Below, piece by piece: positions 18,861 through 27,092 of a stretch of 64,000 nt of DNA. The stretch comes from Kistimonas scapharcae. GTDB lineage: Bacteria > Pseudomonadota > Gammaproteobacteria > Pseudomonadales > Endozoicomonadaceae. Under the pieces are notes generated by a model that had not been told where the DNA came from, searched no databases, and saw only the letters and a list, made by a program, of their open reading frames with translations. The translations under genes were made by a program, and so were the position numbers. Numbering within the stretch: position 1 is the stretch's first letter; every line of letters starts with the position of its first letter. The stretch covers positions 16,598 to 80,597 of the forward strand of contig NZ_BAABFL010000480.1 in the NCBI RefSeq assembly GCF_039540975.1. The letters run 5' to 3'.

Positions 18861-19445
18861 ATGGAACAACGAACGACCTCTTTGACTGATCCGGACAGCG
18901 CCCGGGGCAAATTGTTACAGGCTGCTGCCGAGCTGTTCAGAACCAAGGGCTATGACCGCACCACCGTCCGCGATATTGCCAATGCGGTGGGCATTCTCTC
19001 CGGCAGTATCTTTCATCACTTCAAGACCAAGGACGATATCCTCGGCGCGGTGATGGAGGAAAGCGTCAACAGCCTTCTGGTTCGTATGGAATCAGCACTG
19101 GCCGAGATCGACACGCCAGTTGCACGCCTGCGTGCCATGATCCGCTGTGAACTCGAATCCATCCAGGGTGAGAACGGGCATGCTCTGGCAGTCCTGGTCT
19201 ACGAGTGGCGGTCACTGTCACCGGAAAATCAACAGAAGCTCTTACACATCCGGGAAGCCTATGAACAGCTCTGGCTGACGGAGTTTACTGGTGCCACTGA
19301 ACACCTGAAACCGGGAATAGAGCCTTTTGTTCTACGTCGTTTTCTCAGTGGGAGCCTGTACTGGACCACGTACTGGTATAAGGAAAGTGGTGCGCTGACA
19401 CTCAGCGACCTGACTGAGATGGCACTGAAACTGATTCTGAAATAA
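18861..19445 (+). CDS. TetR-family transcriptional regulator inside the atu cluster
   Basis: The product is 194 residues from the ATG at 18861; the frame also opens at 18822 but overlaps atuF. The N-terminal helix-turn-helix is clear (FRTKGYDRTTVRDIANAVGI, then SGSIFHHFKTKDDIL) and a ligand domain follows. Regulators of this kind repress CoA-ester catabolic operons until an acyl-CoA binds. In P. aeruginosa the repressor AtuR is encoded divergently upstream of atuA, whereas here the gene sits between atuF and an SDR, so it could sense the pathway that encodes it. Its likely site is the palindrome at 10452. Confidence 0.87.
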   Translation: MEQRTTSLTDPDSARGKLLQAAAELFRTKGYDRTTVRDIANAVGILSGSIFHHFKTKDDILGAVMEESVNSLLVRMESALAEIDTPVARLRAMIRCELESIQGENGHALAVLVYEWRSLSPENQQKLLHIREAYEQLWLTEFTGATEHLKPGIEPFVLRRFLSGSLYWTTYWYKESGALTLSDLTEMALKLILK

Positions 19446-19497
19446 TAACCTGTCTGAATAACAGACTTGTCCACATGACCCTGACGGAGCAACCAGG

Positions 19498-20322
19498 ATG
19501 TCCATGAAGAACAAGACCATCATCATCACGGGCGCAAGCCGCGGTATTGGCCGGGAACTGGCGCTGCGTTGTGCCCGGGATGGCGCCAATATCGTGATTG
19601 CCGCCAAATCGGCGGATCCGCATCCCTCCCTGCCCGGCACCATTCATACGGTCGCAGAGGAAGTGGAAGCAGCCGGGGGGCAGGCACTGCCTATCCAGGT
19701 GGATGTTCGCAATGAGTCCCAGGTGAAAGGCATGGTTCAGGAGGCTGCCGACCGCTTCGGTGGCATTGATGCGCTTGTCAATAATGCCGGCGCCATCAGC
19801 CTGACCTCTCTGGAGCATACGCCCCTCAAGAAGTTTGACCTGATCCATCAGATCAATACCCGGGCGGTGTTTCTCTGCTCACAGGCCGCACTCCCCTGGC
19901 TGAAAAAGTCTGATAATGGCCATATCCTTAACCTGTCACCCTCCATCAACCTGAAGGAAAAGTGGCTGACCCCGTATATTCCCTATACCGTCACAAAATA
20001 CAGCATGAGCCTTCTGACGTTGGGGATGGCGGGTGAATTCCGCCGCTATGGCATCGCCGTCAATGCCTTGTGGCCCCGCACCTCTATCGCAACAGCCGCC
20101 GTGGAAAAAACCGGTGGCGATGCCATCATGCGCCGCAGCCGTAAACCGGCCATTATGGCGGATGCCGGTTATGAGATTCTCTCAACCCAGGCACTCGCCA
20201 TAACGGGTCAAACGCTACTGGATGAAGATCTGCTCAGGGAACGTGGCGTCACCGATTTCAGCCAATATGCCTGCGACCCTTCTCAGGCAGACAACCTGTT
20301 TCAGGATCTCTATGTGGATTGA
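19498..20322 (+). CDS. atuG: Short-chain dehydrogenase (HSDL2-like; AtuG position)
   Basis: This 274-residue SDR begins KNKTIIITGASRGIGRELAL (NAD(P) motif), has NNAGAIS, and a YTVTK catalytic Tyr/Lys pair following LSPSIN. It most resembles the SDR part of hydroxysteroid dehydrogenase-like 2 proteins, as does AtuG of Pseudomonas. A role in oxidising a terpenoid alcohol or hydroxyacyl-CoA is likely but unproven. GGAG lies ten bases before the ATG. It closes the cluster and a hairpin follows. An acyl-CoA synthetase corresponding to AtuH is not found here; the fadD at 56 kb is distant. Confidence 0.75.
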   Translation: MSMKNKTIIITGASRGIGRELALRCARDGANIVIAAKSADPHPSLPGTIHTVAEEVEAAGGQALPIQVDVRNESQVKGMVQEAADRFGGIDALVNNAGAISLTSLEHTPLKKFDLIHQINTRAVFLCSQAALPWLKKSDNGHILNLSPSINLKEKWLTPYIPYTVTKYSMSLLTLGMAGEFRRYGIAVNALWPRTSIATAAVEKTGGDAIMRRSRKPAIMADAGYEILSTQALAITGQTLLDEDLLRERGVTDFSQYACDPSQADNLFQDLYVD

Positions 20323-20375
20323 AAACCAGGACCTGTAATCAGGCAGCGTCCCGGATATGACACTCCCCTATAAAT

Positions 20376-20399
20376 GCCCGCCGTAGCACACTGGCGGGC
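20376..20399 (+). terminator. GC-rich hairpin after the atu cluster
   Basis: GCCCGCC and GGCGGGC, 10 bases apart, form a 7-bp stem 54 bases after the last stop codon of the cluster. No clear T-run follows, so a terminator role is plausible but weakly supported. Confidence 0.4.
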
Positions 20400-20591
20400 G
20401 TCAAATCATCAACATTTCCTTTATGTTCAGGCCCCAAGTCCGAATCTGGCCTTTTCAGTCCCCTATACTCTTCGTTGATACAACCCGCTTTTAAGCCACG
20501 GCTCCCGTGTAACCAACATCAGGGCCACTCAGATCGGGTTCGTTACTGGATAACGTAGTAAGTAACTGATCCAAGGAAGGAGATGTTTGCA

Positions 20592-21281
20592 ATGATCCAA
20601 AGTAAATTAAGAATGATTGGGTTATTCGCCCTGGTTCTTATCACCTCAGGTTGTGCAACGACCAGTTCTCACAACGGCAATGCCAACTGGACGAAATGCT
20701 CTCTGGCTGGTGGTATGCTGTGGGGTCTCGGTGGTGCAGCGCAGAGTGCAGCCACTGCCGGTATCGGACTTGCCGCCGGTGCACTGGTGGGTGGTGCAGG
20801 CTGTGCCATGGCGGGTGACAGCGACGGCTCTGACAGCAAAGACAGCGGTCATCACATAGCCAAGTCAACTGTCGCAGACCAGACCAAGATCATGTTCAAC
20901 TTCGATTCTTACCGCTTGGGCAGCAATGACAAGAAAGCCCTGGATAAAGTCGCAGACATGGCTGGACCCAACACAGAAATCCGGATCGCCGGCCACACCT
21001 GTAACATCGGTGCCTCTACTTATAACCAGAGCCTGTCCGTCAAGCGGGCCAATGCCGTGCGCGACTACCTGGTCAGCAAAGGCGTAATGTCTGCATCCAT
21101 TAAGGTGGAAGGTAAAGGTGAAAGTTCTCCGGTAGCCAGTAACAGTACCCGCGAGGGACGTGCCCAGAACCGTCGGGCCGAGGTTGAAGTGCATCGCTCC
21201 AAACCTGCTAAGCACCATCGCGAAAAGCTGGAGCAATTCCGCGGCGCGGCACTGGATCCATACCTGATCCACCGTCATTGA
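20592..21281 (+). CDS. OmpA-family lipoprotein with GHTC in place of GHTD
   Basis: The 229-residue protein has a lipoprotein-type signal (MIQSKLRMIGLFALVLITSG then Cys), a Gly/Ala-rich region resembling a glycine-zipper segment (about residues 45-75), and a C-terminal OmpA peptidoglycan-binding domain (IMFNFDSYRLGSNDKKAL onward). The canonical GHTD Asp that contacts diaminopimelate is a Cys here (AGHTCNIGASTYN), while the paired Arg of SVKRANAVRDYL is kept. GGAAGGAG nine bases upstream fixes the start at 20592 rather than 20583. It probably links the outer membrane to the wall, with binding possibly altered. Confidence 0.85.
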   Translation: MIQSKLRMIGLFALVLITSGCATTSSHNGNANWTKCSLAGGMLWGLGGAAQSAATAGIGLAAGALVGGAGCAMAGDSDGSDSKDSGHHIAKSTVADQTKIMFNFDSYRLGSNDKKALDKVADMAGPNTEIRIAGHTCNIGASTYNQSLSVKRANAVRDYLVSKGVMSASIKVEGKGESSPVASNSTREGRAQNRRAEVEVHRSKPAKHHREKLEQFRGAALDPYLIHRH

Positions 21282-21353
21282 TATCCGGATCTGAAAATCA
21301 ATACATGAGTTGATGTAATGATCTTTTTCAGCCCGATACACCGCACACCAACC

Positions 21354-21998
21354 ATGACAGTACGACAACTGCCATGGTTGGTTTTGCTTTCAGTATTACT
21401 CAGCCCCTTTGCGCACGGTGAAGTCTATCGCTGGAAGGATAGTAATGGGGTTATTCATTTTACTGACAAACCCGTCAGTCAATCACAAGCCGTAAAGACA
21501 ACTACACGTTCCTTGTCGGCTGAAGAATGGCTGCAAGCAATCCAAGGCTCCTGGAAACGAACCGGCAGCACCCCAACCCAGCAAGAACTGGCGCTGAAAG
21601 TGCTCACATTCTTCGAAGACATTCCGGCGGAATACAATTTTCCGGAAAAGGTGGTTGAAACCCTGACCATAGCGGATACCAACGTCATTCTCGAAGGCAC
21701 TGCCTACAGCACCAACCAAGGCGTGGGTCGGGAAAGCACCTACCATGCTGAAGGACGCTTATCGCTGGATGAGGGGAGCGGCAAAGAGGGACGATTTTTG
21801 TTCCAGCGGGGACGCAATCCCTATATGGAAGATTTCACCCTGCTGTTGCTGCTAAATCTTCTGGATCGTCAGGATATGAAAGGCACTGAAGCCATCCAGC
21901 TGCAACTCGACGGTGACCGGATGAGCGTAACGATCACGCCACCAGACTCCGTCGGTGTCAGCCGTTTTACCATCCGCTATCAACGCCTGAAACCGTAA
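21354..21998 (+). CDS. DUF4124-domain periplasmic protein
   Basis: A signal peptide (MTVRQLPWLVLLSVLLSPFAHG) is followed at once by EVYRWKDSNGVIHFTDKP, the hallmark of DUF4124 found at the start of many exported proteobacterial proteins of unknown role. The remaining 150 residues look beta-rich and contain no motif I know. The frame opens at 21318 with an N-terminal addition that would spoil the signal peptide, so I use the ATG at 21354, although neither start has a strong ribosome site. It lies about 70 bases after the OmpA-like gene and could share its transcript. Confidence 0.75.
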   Translation: MTVRQLPWLVLLSVLLSPFAHGEVYRWKDSNGVIHFTDKPVSQSQAVKTTTRSLSAEEWLQAIQGSWKRTGSTPTQQELALKVLTFFEDIPAEYNFPEKVVETLTIADTNVILEGTAYSTNQGVGRESTYHAEGRLSLDEGSGKEGRFLFQRGRNPYMEDFTLLLLLNLLDRQDMKGTEAIQLQLDGDRMSVTITPPDSVGVSRFTIRYQRLKP

Positions 21999-22006
21999 CC
22001 CGATCG

Positions 22007-22981
22007 CTATAACTCATAGGCACGACAATGGCTGTCAAACGTCAGCCGTTTTTCTACGGTTTCACCATTGAATAGTGACCGAAATAATTGATACAGCTTT
22101 TGATTCTGACAGGTTGTCGCATGATCAAACGGTGAGTGCGACATGCCCACCTGATCGGCTTCCGTCAGGTTGATATAACAGGCGTTTCTGGCGACAAGAT
22201 TTGTGCTGAAATGGCCATGCCGGGCCAGCTGGCGTTGCCCGAACTTCATCCTGGAGGCGCCCAATGCATAATCATTTTCGTTTATGGTGATATAGAGCCT
22301 GCGCCGGAAGGCGATACGGTCTACCCACAGTTCATGATCAAGATTATTCACATCCGCCTGACAGAGAATGACATTGTCAAAAACGCCGGTTTCCCCCTGG
22401 AAAACACCGGATTTGAACAGGCACTTGAACAGGTAATTTCCCATACTGTGGAACAGGATACTCAGGCGCATGTCACAGATATCATCGTCACTGTTATAAC
22501 AACCCAAATACCGGCACAGCTTTTCTAATACACGATCCATCGCAACGACTGACTGAGTCGCTTCCCGTTTATCGCTCAGATAAGAGGCAACACCACCTGC
22601 CCTGCCGGCAAACGCCTGCCGTCCGTTCGCGGGCCAGCTGAAGGCGACCACTTCGACATCATAGAGGCTTTCCAGCTCACGGGCCGTTGCCAGCACATCG
22701 GCAAAATCATTATTGAAGCCATGCACATAAAACAGGCAATTACGCTGGTGTTGCTTCATGCGTTGCTGAAGATAACGGAATGCATACTCACTGGCAGGCA
22801 CGGGCTTGCCATTCATTAAACAGGTGTCATCAAGAATATCCAGGGACCACCCCTGTGCATCCTGATAGTCAGCTATGGCGACACGCAATTCATCAGATCC
22901 GAGCGTATTGAATTCGGCACCAAATCGTTGACAGGGGTCATCTTCCTCATGAAGGCAGTTACGGTTAGTAATTATGATCAT
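22007..22981 (-). CDS. Alpha/beta-hydrolase fold protein (DUF900-like)
   Basis: The protein, 324 residues from the ATG at 22981 (AAGGA ten bases upstream), has CLFYVHGFNNDFADVLATA (oxyanion segment), a WP element in AFSWPANG, and a nucleophile elbow FHSMGN in ILFHSMGNYLFKCLF. These features match the DUF900 group of alpha/beta hydrolases. No signal peptide is present. Substrate is unknown, and the catalytic Asp and His cannot be fixed by eye. The frame extends upstream to 23110 but that part is Cys/Arg-rich and unlikely to be translated. Confidence 0.72.
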   Translation of the reverse strand: MIIITNRNCLHEEDDPCQRFGAEFNTLGSDELRVAIADYQDAQGWSLDILDDTCLMNGKPVPASEYAFRYLQQRMKQHQRNCLFYVHGFNNDFADVLATARELESLYDVEVVAFSWPANGRQAFAGRAGGVASYLSDKREATQSVVAMDRVLEKLCRYLGCYNSDDDICDMRLSILFHSMGNYLFKCLFKSGVFQGETGVFDNVILCQADVNNLDHELWVDRIAFRRRLYITINENDYALGASRMKFGQRQLARHGHFSTNLVARNACYINLTEADQVGMSHSPFDHATTCQNQKLYQLFRSLFNGETVEKRLTFDSHCRAYEL

Positions 22982-23184
22982 GAACAGCCCGTCCTTGCCC
23001 CGACCTGCAAAGCATGATGTTTGTTTTCGGGTCCATCGTACAGCATACCGAGAAGCCAGCGAACAGCACTTCCCAGTATTTTTACACTCAAACAGAATAT
23101 TCGGTATCACGAAACAATATTAGGTCCTGCATGCGTATTTACCGATACCGTTCTACGCTTACCACCTAAACTGGAGAGAAGGGC

Positions 23185-23412
23185 ATGACTGGTTTAATGA
23201 AGCAACTTTCCATCCCCAACCTGTCAGAAGATGATTTCCTGCTGGACAGGCTGGAAGAGCAGATTCACCGATTTGAGCAGCTTCTGGAAACACGTTTTCA
23301 TGGAAGAGAGGATGCTGTTCCGGAGAAAGAATTCTCCAACAATCCGTTGTCTTCAGCACCGGGTGGCGTGTTTGCTGAAGACAACGGATCGTACCGGAAA
23401 GAAAGACAGTAA
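23185..23412 (+). CDS. Possible 75-residue small protein containing a large inverted repeat
   Basis: An ATG with GAGAAGG just upstream opens a 75-codon frame. The first half is a plausible acidic amphipathic helix (DDFLLDRLEEQIHRFEQLLE). The second half is encoded by the perfect 17-bp inverted repeat at 23342-23389, which is unusual for coding DNA. No family is recognised. It may be a real small protein or a chance frame over an RNA element. Confidence 0.4.
   Translation: MTGLMKQLSIPNLSEDDFLLDRLEEQIHRFEQLLETRFHGREDAVPEKEFSNNPLSSAPGGVFAEDNGSYRKERQ
23342..23389. repeat. Perfect 17-bp inverted repeat (large hairpin)
   Basis: The arms at 23342-23358 and 23373-23389 are exact complements (inner part TTGTCTTCAGCA / TGCTGAAGACAA) around a 14-base GC-rich loop. 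Neither strand has a T-run right after the stem, so it is not a textbook intrinsic terminator. It lies 57 bases beyond the stop of the minus-strand gene at 23446 and inside the small plus-strand frame. Possible roles are an RNA 3' end, an attenuator, or a miniature mobile-element remnant. Confidence 0.8.
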
Positions 23413-23445
23413 TCGCAGAATTACCCACCGTATTCCCGGAGGGAT

Positions 23446-24216
23446 TTACTGCATCGTTGCGGCCCCCAGTAGATTGCTTACGATCCTGTCGTTATACATC
23501 GCTACAATCGTTGGGACGCTATTTGTATTAAAATTGATCAAGGACGGCTCAATGTAATGCCAGAACTTACCCGCCTTCTCCAATGCTTCATTACCAATCG
23601 TGCTGGAGTCCCTTGACTGCTCTATCAATATGCGCAAACGCTGGCCAAAGGCGGCTGCCATGGCATCGGTCGATTCAACATCATCATCCCCCGTGTAGAT
23701 ACCCTCTGCACCACCAACCATGGTAGACAGCAGGAGGTAAGCCATTGTCAGCTGCTCCATTTCCACACTGAGCTGCAGCAAACGAATACGCAACGGATCC
23801 CCTTCATTCGCGGCCAGTACTGTGGTTTCGATACTATCCAGCAGGGCGATCATCTCATCACGGCTTTTGTTGATATCGACAATCGCATACGCATTGGTAT
23901 AGCCGTTGTCCTGAATATCATTGGCCAATGCATGCTCTTTGAAACGAAGCCAACGCGATTTCAGCGCCTGAACGTCCGCTGCCAGAACAGTGTCGTCCTT
24001 CTCCACCCATGTTTCGAGAAGCGCTTCAGCGTTCTCGAGTTTCTGATCCAGACGATCAATCGCCGACTGATCGCCCGCTTCCAGGGTAATAATGTGAAAT
24101 GCACTGACGATATGAAACACATGACGTTTCATGGCATAAACATCATCCTGGGTTACCCCCCAGGCCCATGCACCTTGAAACAGCAGCAGAAACGTCACCA
24201 GCCAGCGGAAAGACAT
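23446..24216 (-). CDS. Exported helical protein of unknown function
   Basis: The ATG at 24216 has AAGGAG seven bases upstream and starts a signal peptide (MSFRWLVTFLLLFQGAWA before Trp-Gly). The mature 235 residues are almost wholly helical with heptad-like spacing (AIDRLDQKLENAEALLETWV, RLLQLSVEMEQLTMAYLLL), resembling the periplasmic four-helix sensor region of PilJ-type proteins but without any cytoplasmic domain. I do not recognise a named family. The gene stands alone between the small frame at 23185 and the patatin gene. Confidence 0.65.
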   Translation of the reverse strand: MSFRWLVTFLLLFQGAWAWGVTQDDVYAMKRHVFHIVSAFHIITLEAGDQSAIDRLDQKLENAEALLETWVEKDDTVLAADVQALKSRWLRFKEHALANDIQDNGYTNAYAIVDINKSRDEMIALLDSIETTVLAANEGDPLRIRLLQLSVEMEQLTMAYLLLSTMVGGAEGIYTGDDDVESTDAMAAAFGQRLRILIEQSRDSSTIGNEALEKAGKFWHYIEPSLINFNTNSVPTIVAMYNDRIVSNLLGAATMQ

Positions 24217-24335
24217 GGCAAAACTCCTTTTTAGCACAAGCTTGTTATTATTTTTGATATGTCAGCGCTCAAGGCTTACTGCAGAATAACATGAAAGCTG
24301 GATGGGATTCTTGACCGGCTTCCCGTTATAGCCTG

Positions 24336-25244
24336 CTATTCTGGCAAAGCCGGTTCTGCGACTTCCACTGGTCCAGCCGCCTCTATGCCAGTCAGTCGAC
24401 GTATCCTTTCCGCTGCCGCCAGCACAACGGCTTCCCCTTCCGCTATCGCGTCCACCGAACGACTGAAGTCAAACATGCCATATTCCGACAGCTGGGGGGT
24501 TAACAGGATATCCGGAGGATCCCCCGCCATTCGGCTCCGGGTGATACGATCCTGCATAATATGAATAGAGGTTGCCATTACCTCCATAATGCCTGGTGCT
24601 TCCTGACGAGGCTTCTGCGGCCCGATAAGACCACTCAGTTTTTCACGCCAGACAGATGGCTCCACTTCTTCCTGGCGCCGTGATCTTGGGCGAACAAGGT
24701 GCGTATTCAGATCCACTGCAATCACAACATCCGCCCCCATGGCACGGCAGAGGGAAACCGGTACCGGGTTCACCAGGCCACCATCCAGCATCCAGGTGCC
24801 ATCTCGCAATACCGGCGCAAACAAACCGGGAAATGTACAGGACGCACGTACCGCATCCAGAATGGAGCCTTCGCGGAGCCAGATTTCCTGCCCGGTTTCC
24901 ATGTTGGTCGCTACCGCTGCATAAGACCGCTCAACATCTTCAATCAATGCATCACGGTCGTTTTCTCGGAAAAACTGCAGCATTTTATCGCCGCGCACCA
25001 GTCCACCAGACAACGTCACATCCACCAGCCCCATGACGTCACGCCAGTGCAGTGAACAGACCCAATCCTCAAATTCATCCAGATAACCACAGGCATAAGC
25101 GGCGCCTACCAGCGAACCGGCTGAACAACCTGTCACTATTTCTGGTTCAATACCCAGGGTACGTAATCCCTTGAGTACACCGATATGCGCCCAGCCCCTG
25201 GCAGACCCCGAACCCAGCGCAATACCTATTTTCCTGTTACTCAC
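24336..25244 (-). CDS. Patatin-like phospholipase (RssA type)
   Basis: The catalytic dyad of patatin lipases is visible: a GCSAGS nucleophile elbow (GxSxG) and a LDGGLVNP motif with the partner Asp. The oxyanion loop GSGSARGWAHIGVLKGL is at the N-terminus. The GTG at 25244, with GGAG eight bases upstream, begins VSNRKIGIALGSG, which matches the usual start of this family, so I prefer it to the frame opening at 25268. The protein (302 residues) lacks a signal peptide and a barrel, so it is probably cytosolic or peripheral and acts on phospholipid acyl chains. Substrate is unproven. Confidence 0.88.
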   Translation of the reverse strand: MSNRKIGIALGSGSARGWAHIGVLKGLRTLGIEPEIVTGCSAGSLVGAAYACGYLDEFEDWVCSLHWRDVMGLVDVTLSGGLVRGDKMLQFFRENDRDALIEDVERSYAAVATNMETGQEIWLREGSILDAVRASCTFPGLFAPVLRDGTWMLDGGLVNPVPVSLCRAMGADVVIAVDLNTHLVRPRSRRQEEVEPSVWREKLSGLIGPQKPRQEAPGIMEVMATSIHIMQDRITRSRMAGDPPDILLTPQLSEYGMFDFSRSVDAIAEGEAVVLAAAERIRRLTGIEAAGPVEVAEPALPE

Positions 25245-25483
25245 GGCGTAAACTCCATCTCCGGACAAACAGGTTGATCAATCATCAGAGTGTTTCCCTG
25301 AACATCACACTAAAAACGACCAATGCCGAATAAAAAGAAAAACTGTCGTTTACTACTGTTTGAAATTATACGTCCAATCAGCCGGTGTACGATGACAGAC
25401 ATTGTAAATTTGTCATCGACACATCCACTGGCGAACAGGTGTTACAAGAGAACCAAACTATCTCTTGCCTGTAGAGAAAAGGG

Positions 25484-26941
25484 TCAGATAGCAGAAAGGC
25501 ACTGAAACTCCCGCAAAACAAAGTCATCGGTCATACCGCTTAGGTAATCAATCAGCAGTCGCATGCGGTAATACCATTCAAGCTCCTGCTTTTCCTGGGC
25601 GCTAGTAGTGCTATCAGCCAGTTCAGCAGTAGGCCTCAAGTAGGCTTCCACATACCGCTTGGGCAGCCGATGAAATAAACGCTGGGAAATAAAGTAAGGA
25701 CTGTGCTCCTTACGTACCATCGCGGCAATATCATCGGCGCTGATTTCCAGTAGCGGACGATAAATTTCCAGCAATCCTTTAAGCGCGGAATACCCCCGCA
25801 ATTCCGGGGTTTCTACCTCCTTACTGCTGAACACATGCTTGCGGGCCACTTGCTTGAGGGTTACCAATGCCAGGTGCTGTTCAGAACCGCCATCGATAAG
25901 GGGTTCATTCAGGCTGCCCGCATAGATCTGCTCATGACACTCGATGTATCGCTGTGCTGCATACGCGGCCAGATCATTCACCAGCCGGGTACGGAAACGG
26001 GTAATGAATCCATGCGCGGTGATATCCGCTGTCATGGCATCTTCGATGATATCCGGCAGATACTGGCTTTGCCCATGACACCGCTCTGTCCACTCATCCT
26101 CGAGGAAACTGCTAAGCGTGCTGAGGGTCAGGATGCCCTTATCCACAGCATCTTCCAGATCGGCAATGCAGTAAGAAATATCATCCGCCGCCTCCATGAT
26201 ATACGTCAGTGGATAACGGTGACCTTCAGCAATGCCGAGATGTTGCCAGATATGCTGTATCAGTCCTTCTTCCGCATAGTAATACCCCGGCTTACGGTTC
26301 AGATAATCAAAGCCAAAACCATTTTTATCCCTGGGCTGATAAGCGGGTCGGGTATATTTGATCAGGGCCGCAATCTGGGAACAGGTCAGGTTCAGTTCCT
26401 GAAGGGTCGCGATAATACGAACCCCCTGCGCATTCCCTTCAAACAGGCAAACATCCGGTAACAGGACCTCATTGAACAGTGTGCTGGTTTCAGCGTCACC
26501 GGATGCTTTCTGATAACAATGCCCGGCATGCTTCTTCATCCAGTCATTGATTGCGGCTTCACCGAAATGGCCGAATGGCGGATTACCCACGTCGTGCATC
26601 AGGCAGGACATTTCAACTAAGTTCACAAACGCGGTTTCAATGCCCTCCAACCCAAGCTCTATGAGTTTGCCCTGTTCTCGGAATGCGGCCAATATCCGAC
26701 GTGCAATAAAACGCCCGGTTTGCTGCACTTCCAGTGAGTGGGTCAGGCGGCTGCGTACAGCGGCATTGGTTTCCAGTGGATAAACCTGGGTTTTCTGCTG
26801 CAGGCGTCGAATCGCCGAGGACTGGATGATACGCCCGCGGTTGCTCTCCGTTTCCTCGACAACATCCCGGGCATCCGAGACTGAGCTGGGTCGAAGCCGT
26901 TCCGTTGTAATTTTGTTGCGATAGTCCATAGAAGGCGCCAT
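25484..26941 (-). CDS. dgt: Deoxyguanosinetriphosphate triphosphohydrolase (dGTPase)
   Basis: Dgt hydrolyses dGTP to deoxyguanosine and tripolyphosphate, which affects dNTP balance and in some bacteria phage resistance. The 485-residue protein closely follows E. coli Dgt (505 residues): SNRGRIIQSSAIRRLQQKTQVYPLE, RSRLTHSLEVQQ and the HD metal motif in SCLMHDVGNPPFGHFGEAAIN. The C-terminal part has IMEAADDISYCIADLEDAVD. The start at ATG 26941 (MAPSMDYRNKI) fits the E. coli MAQIDFRKKI; the ribosome site is weak, and the second Met four codons on is possible. Confidence 0.93.
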   Translation of the reverse strand: MAPSMDYRNKITTERLRPSSVSDARDVVEETESNRGRIIQSSAIRRLQQKTQVYPLETNAAVRSRLTHSLEVQQTGRFIARRILAAFREQGKLIELGLEGIETAFVNLVEMSCLMHDVGNPPFGHFGEAAINDWMKKHAGHCYQKASGDAETSTLFNEVLLPDVCLFEGNAQGVRIIATLQELNLTCSQIAALIKYTRPAYQPRDKNGFGFDYLNRKPGYYYAEEGLIQHIWQHLGIAEGHRYPLTYIMEAADDISYCIADLEDAVDKGILTLSTLSSFLEDEWTERCHGQSQYLPDIIEDAMTADITAHGFITRFRTRLVNDLAAYAAQRYIECHEQIYAGSLNEPLIDGGSEQHLALVTLKQVARKHVFSSKEVETPELRGYSALKGLLEIYRPLLEISADDIAAMVRKEHSPYFISQRLFHRLPKRYVEAYLRPTAELADSTTSAQEKQELEWYYRMRLLIDYLSGMTDDFVLREFQCLSAI

Positions 26942-27092
26942 ACCGTGTCTGTCCGCAGGCTGAAATTGATCATTTATCCAAGCATAACCGGTTCCCGTGC
27001 AGGTGTCGTCAGCGTGTCGGGTTCAACCCCGGGTTCCATGATAAACTGTTGGGCTTTCACGAATCCGCCACGTACATGGTCAATGATCTTCC

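Noticed and set aside
25323..25505. A 60-codon frame between the patatin and dgt genes
   Set aside because: No ribosome site, no recognisable product, and it runs into the end of dgt.
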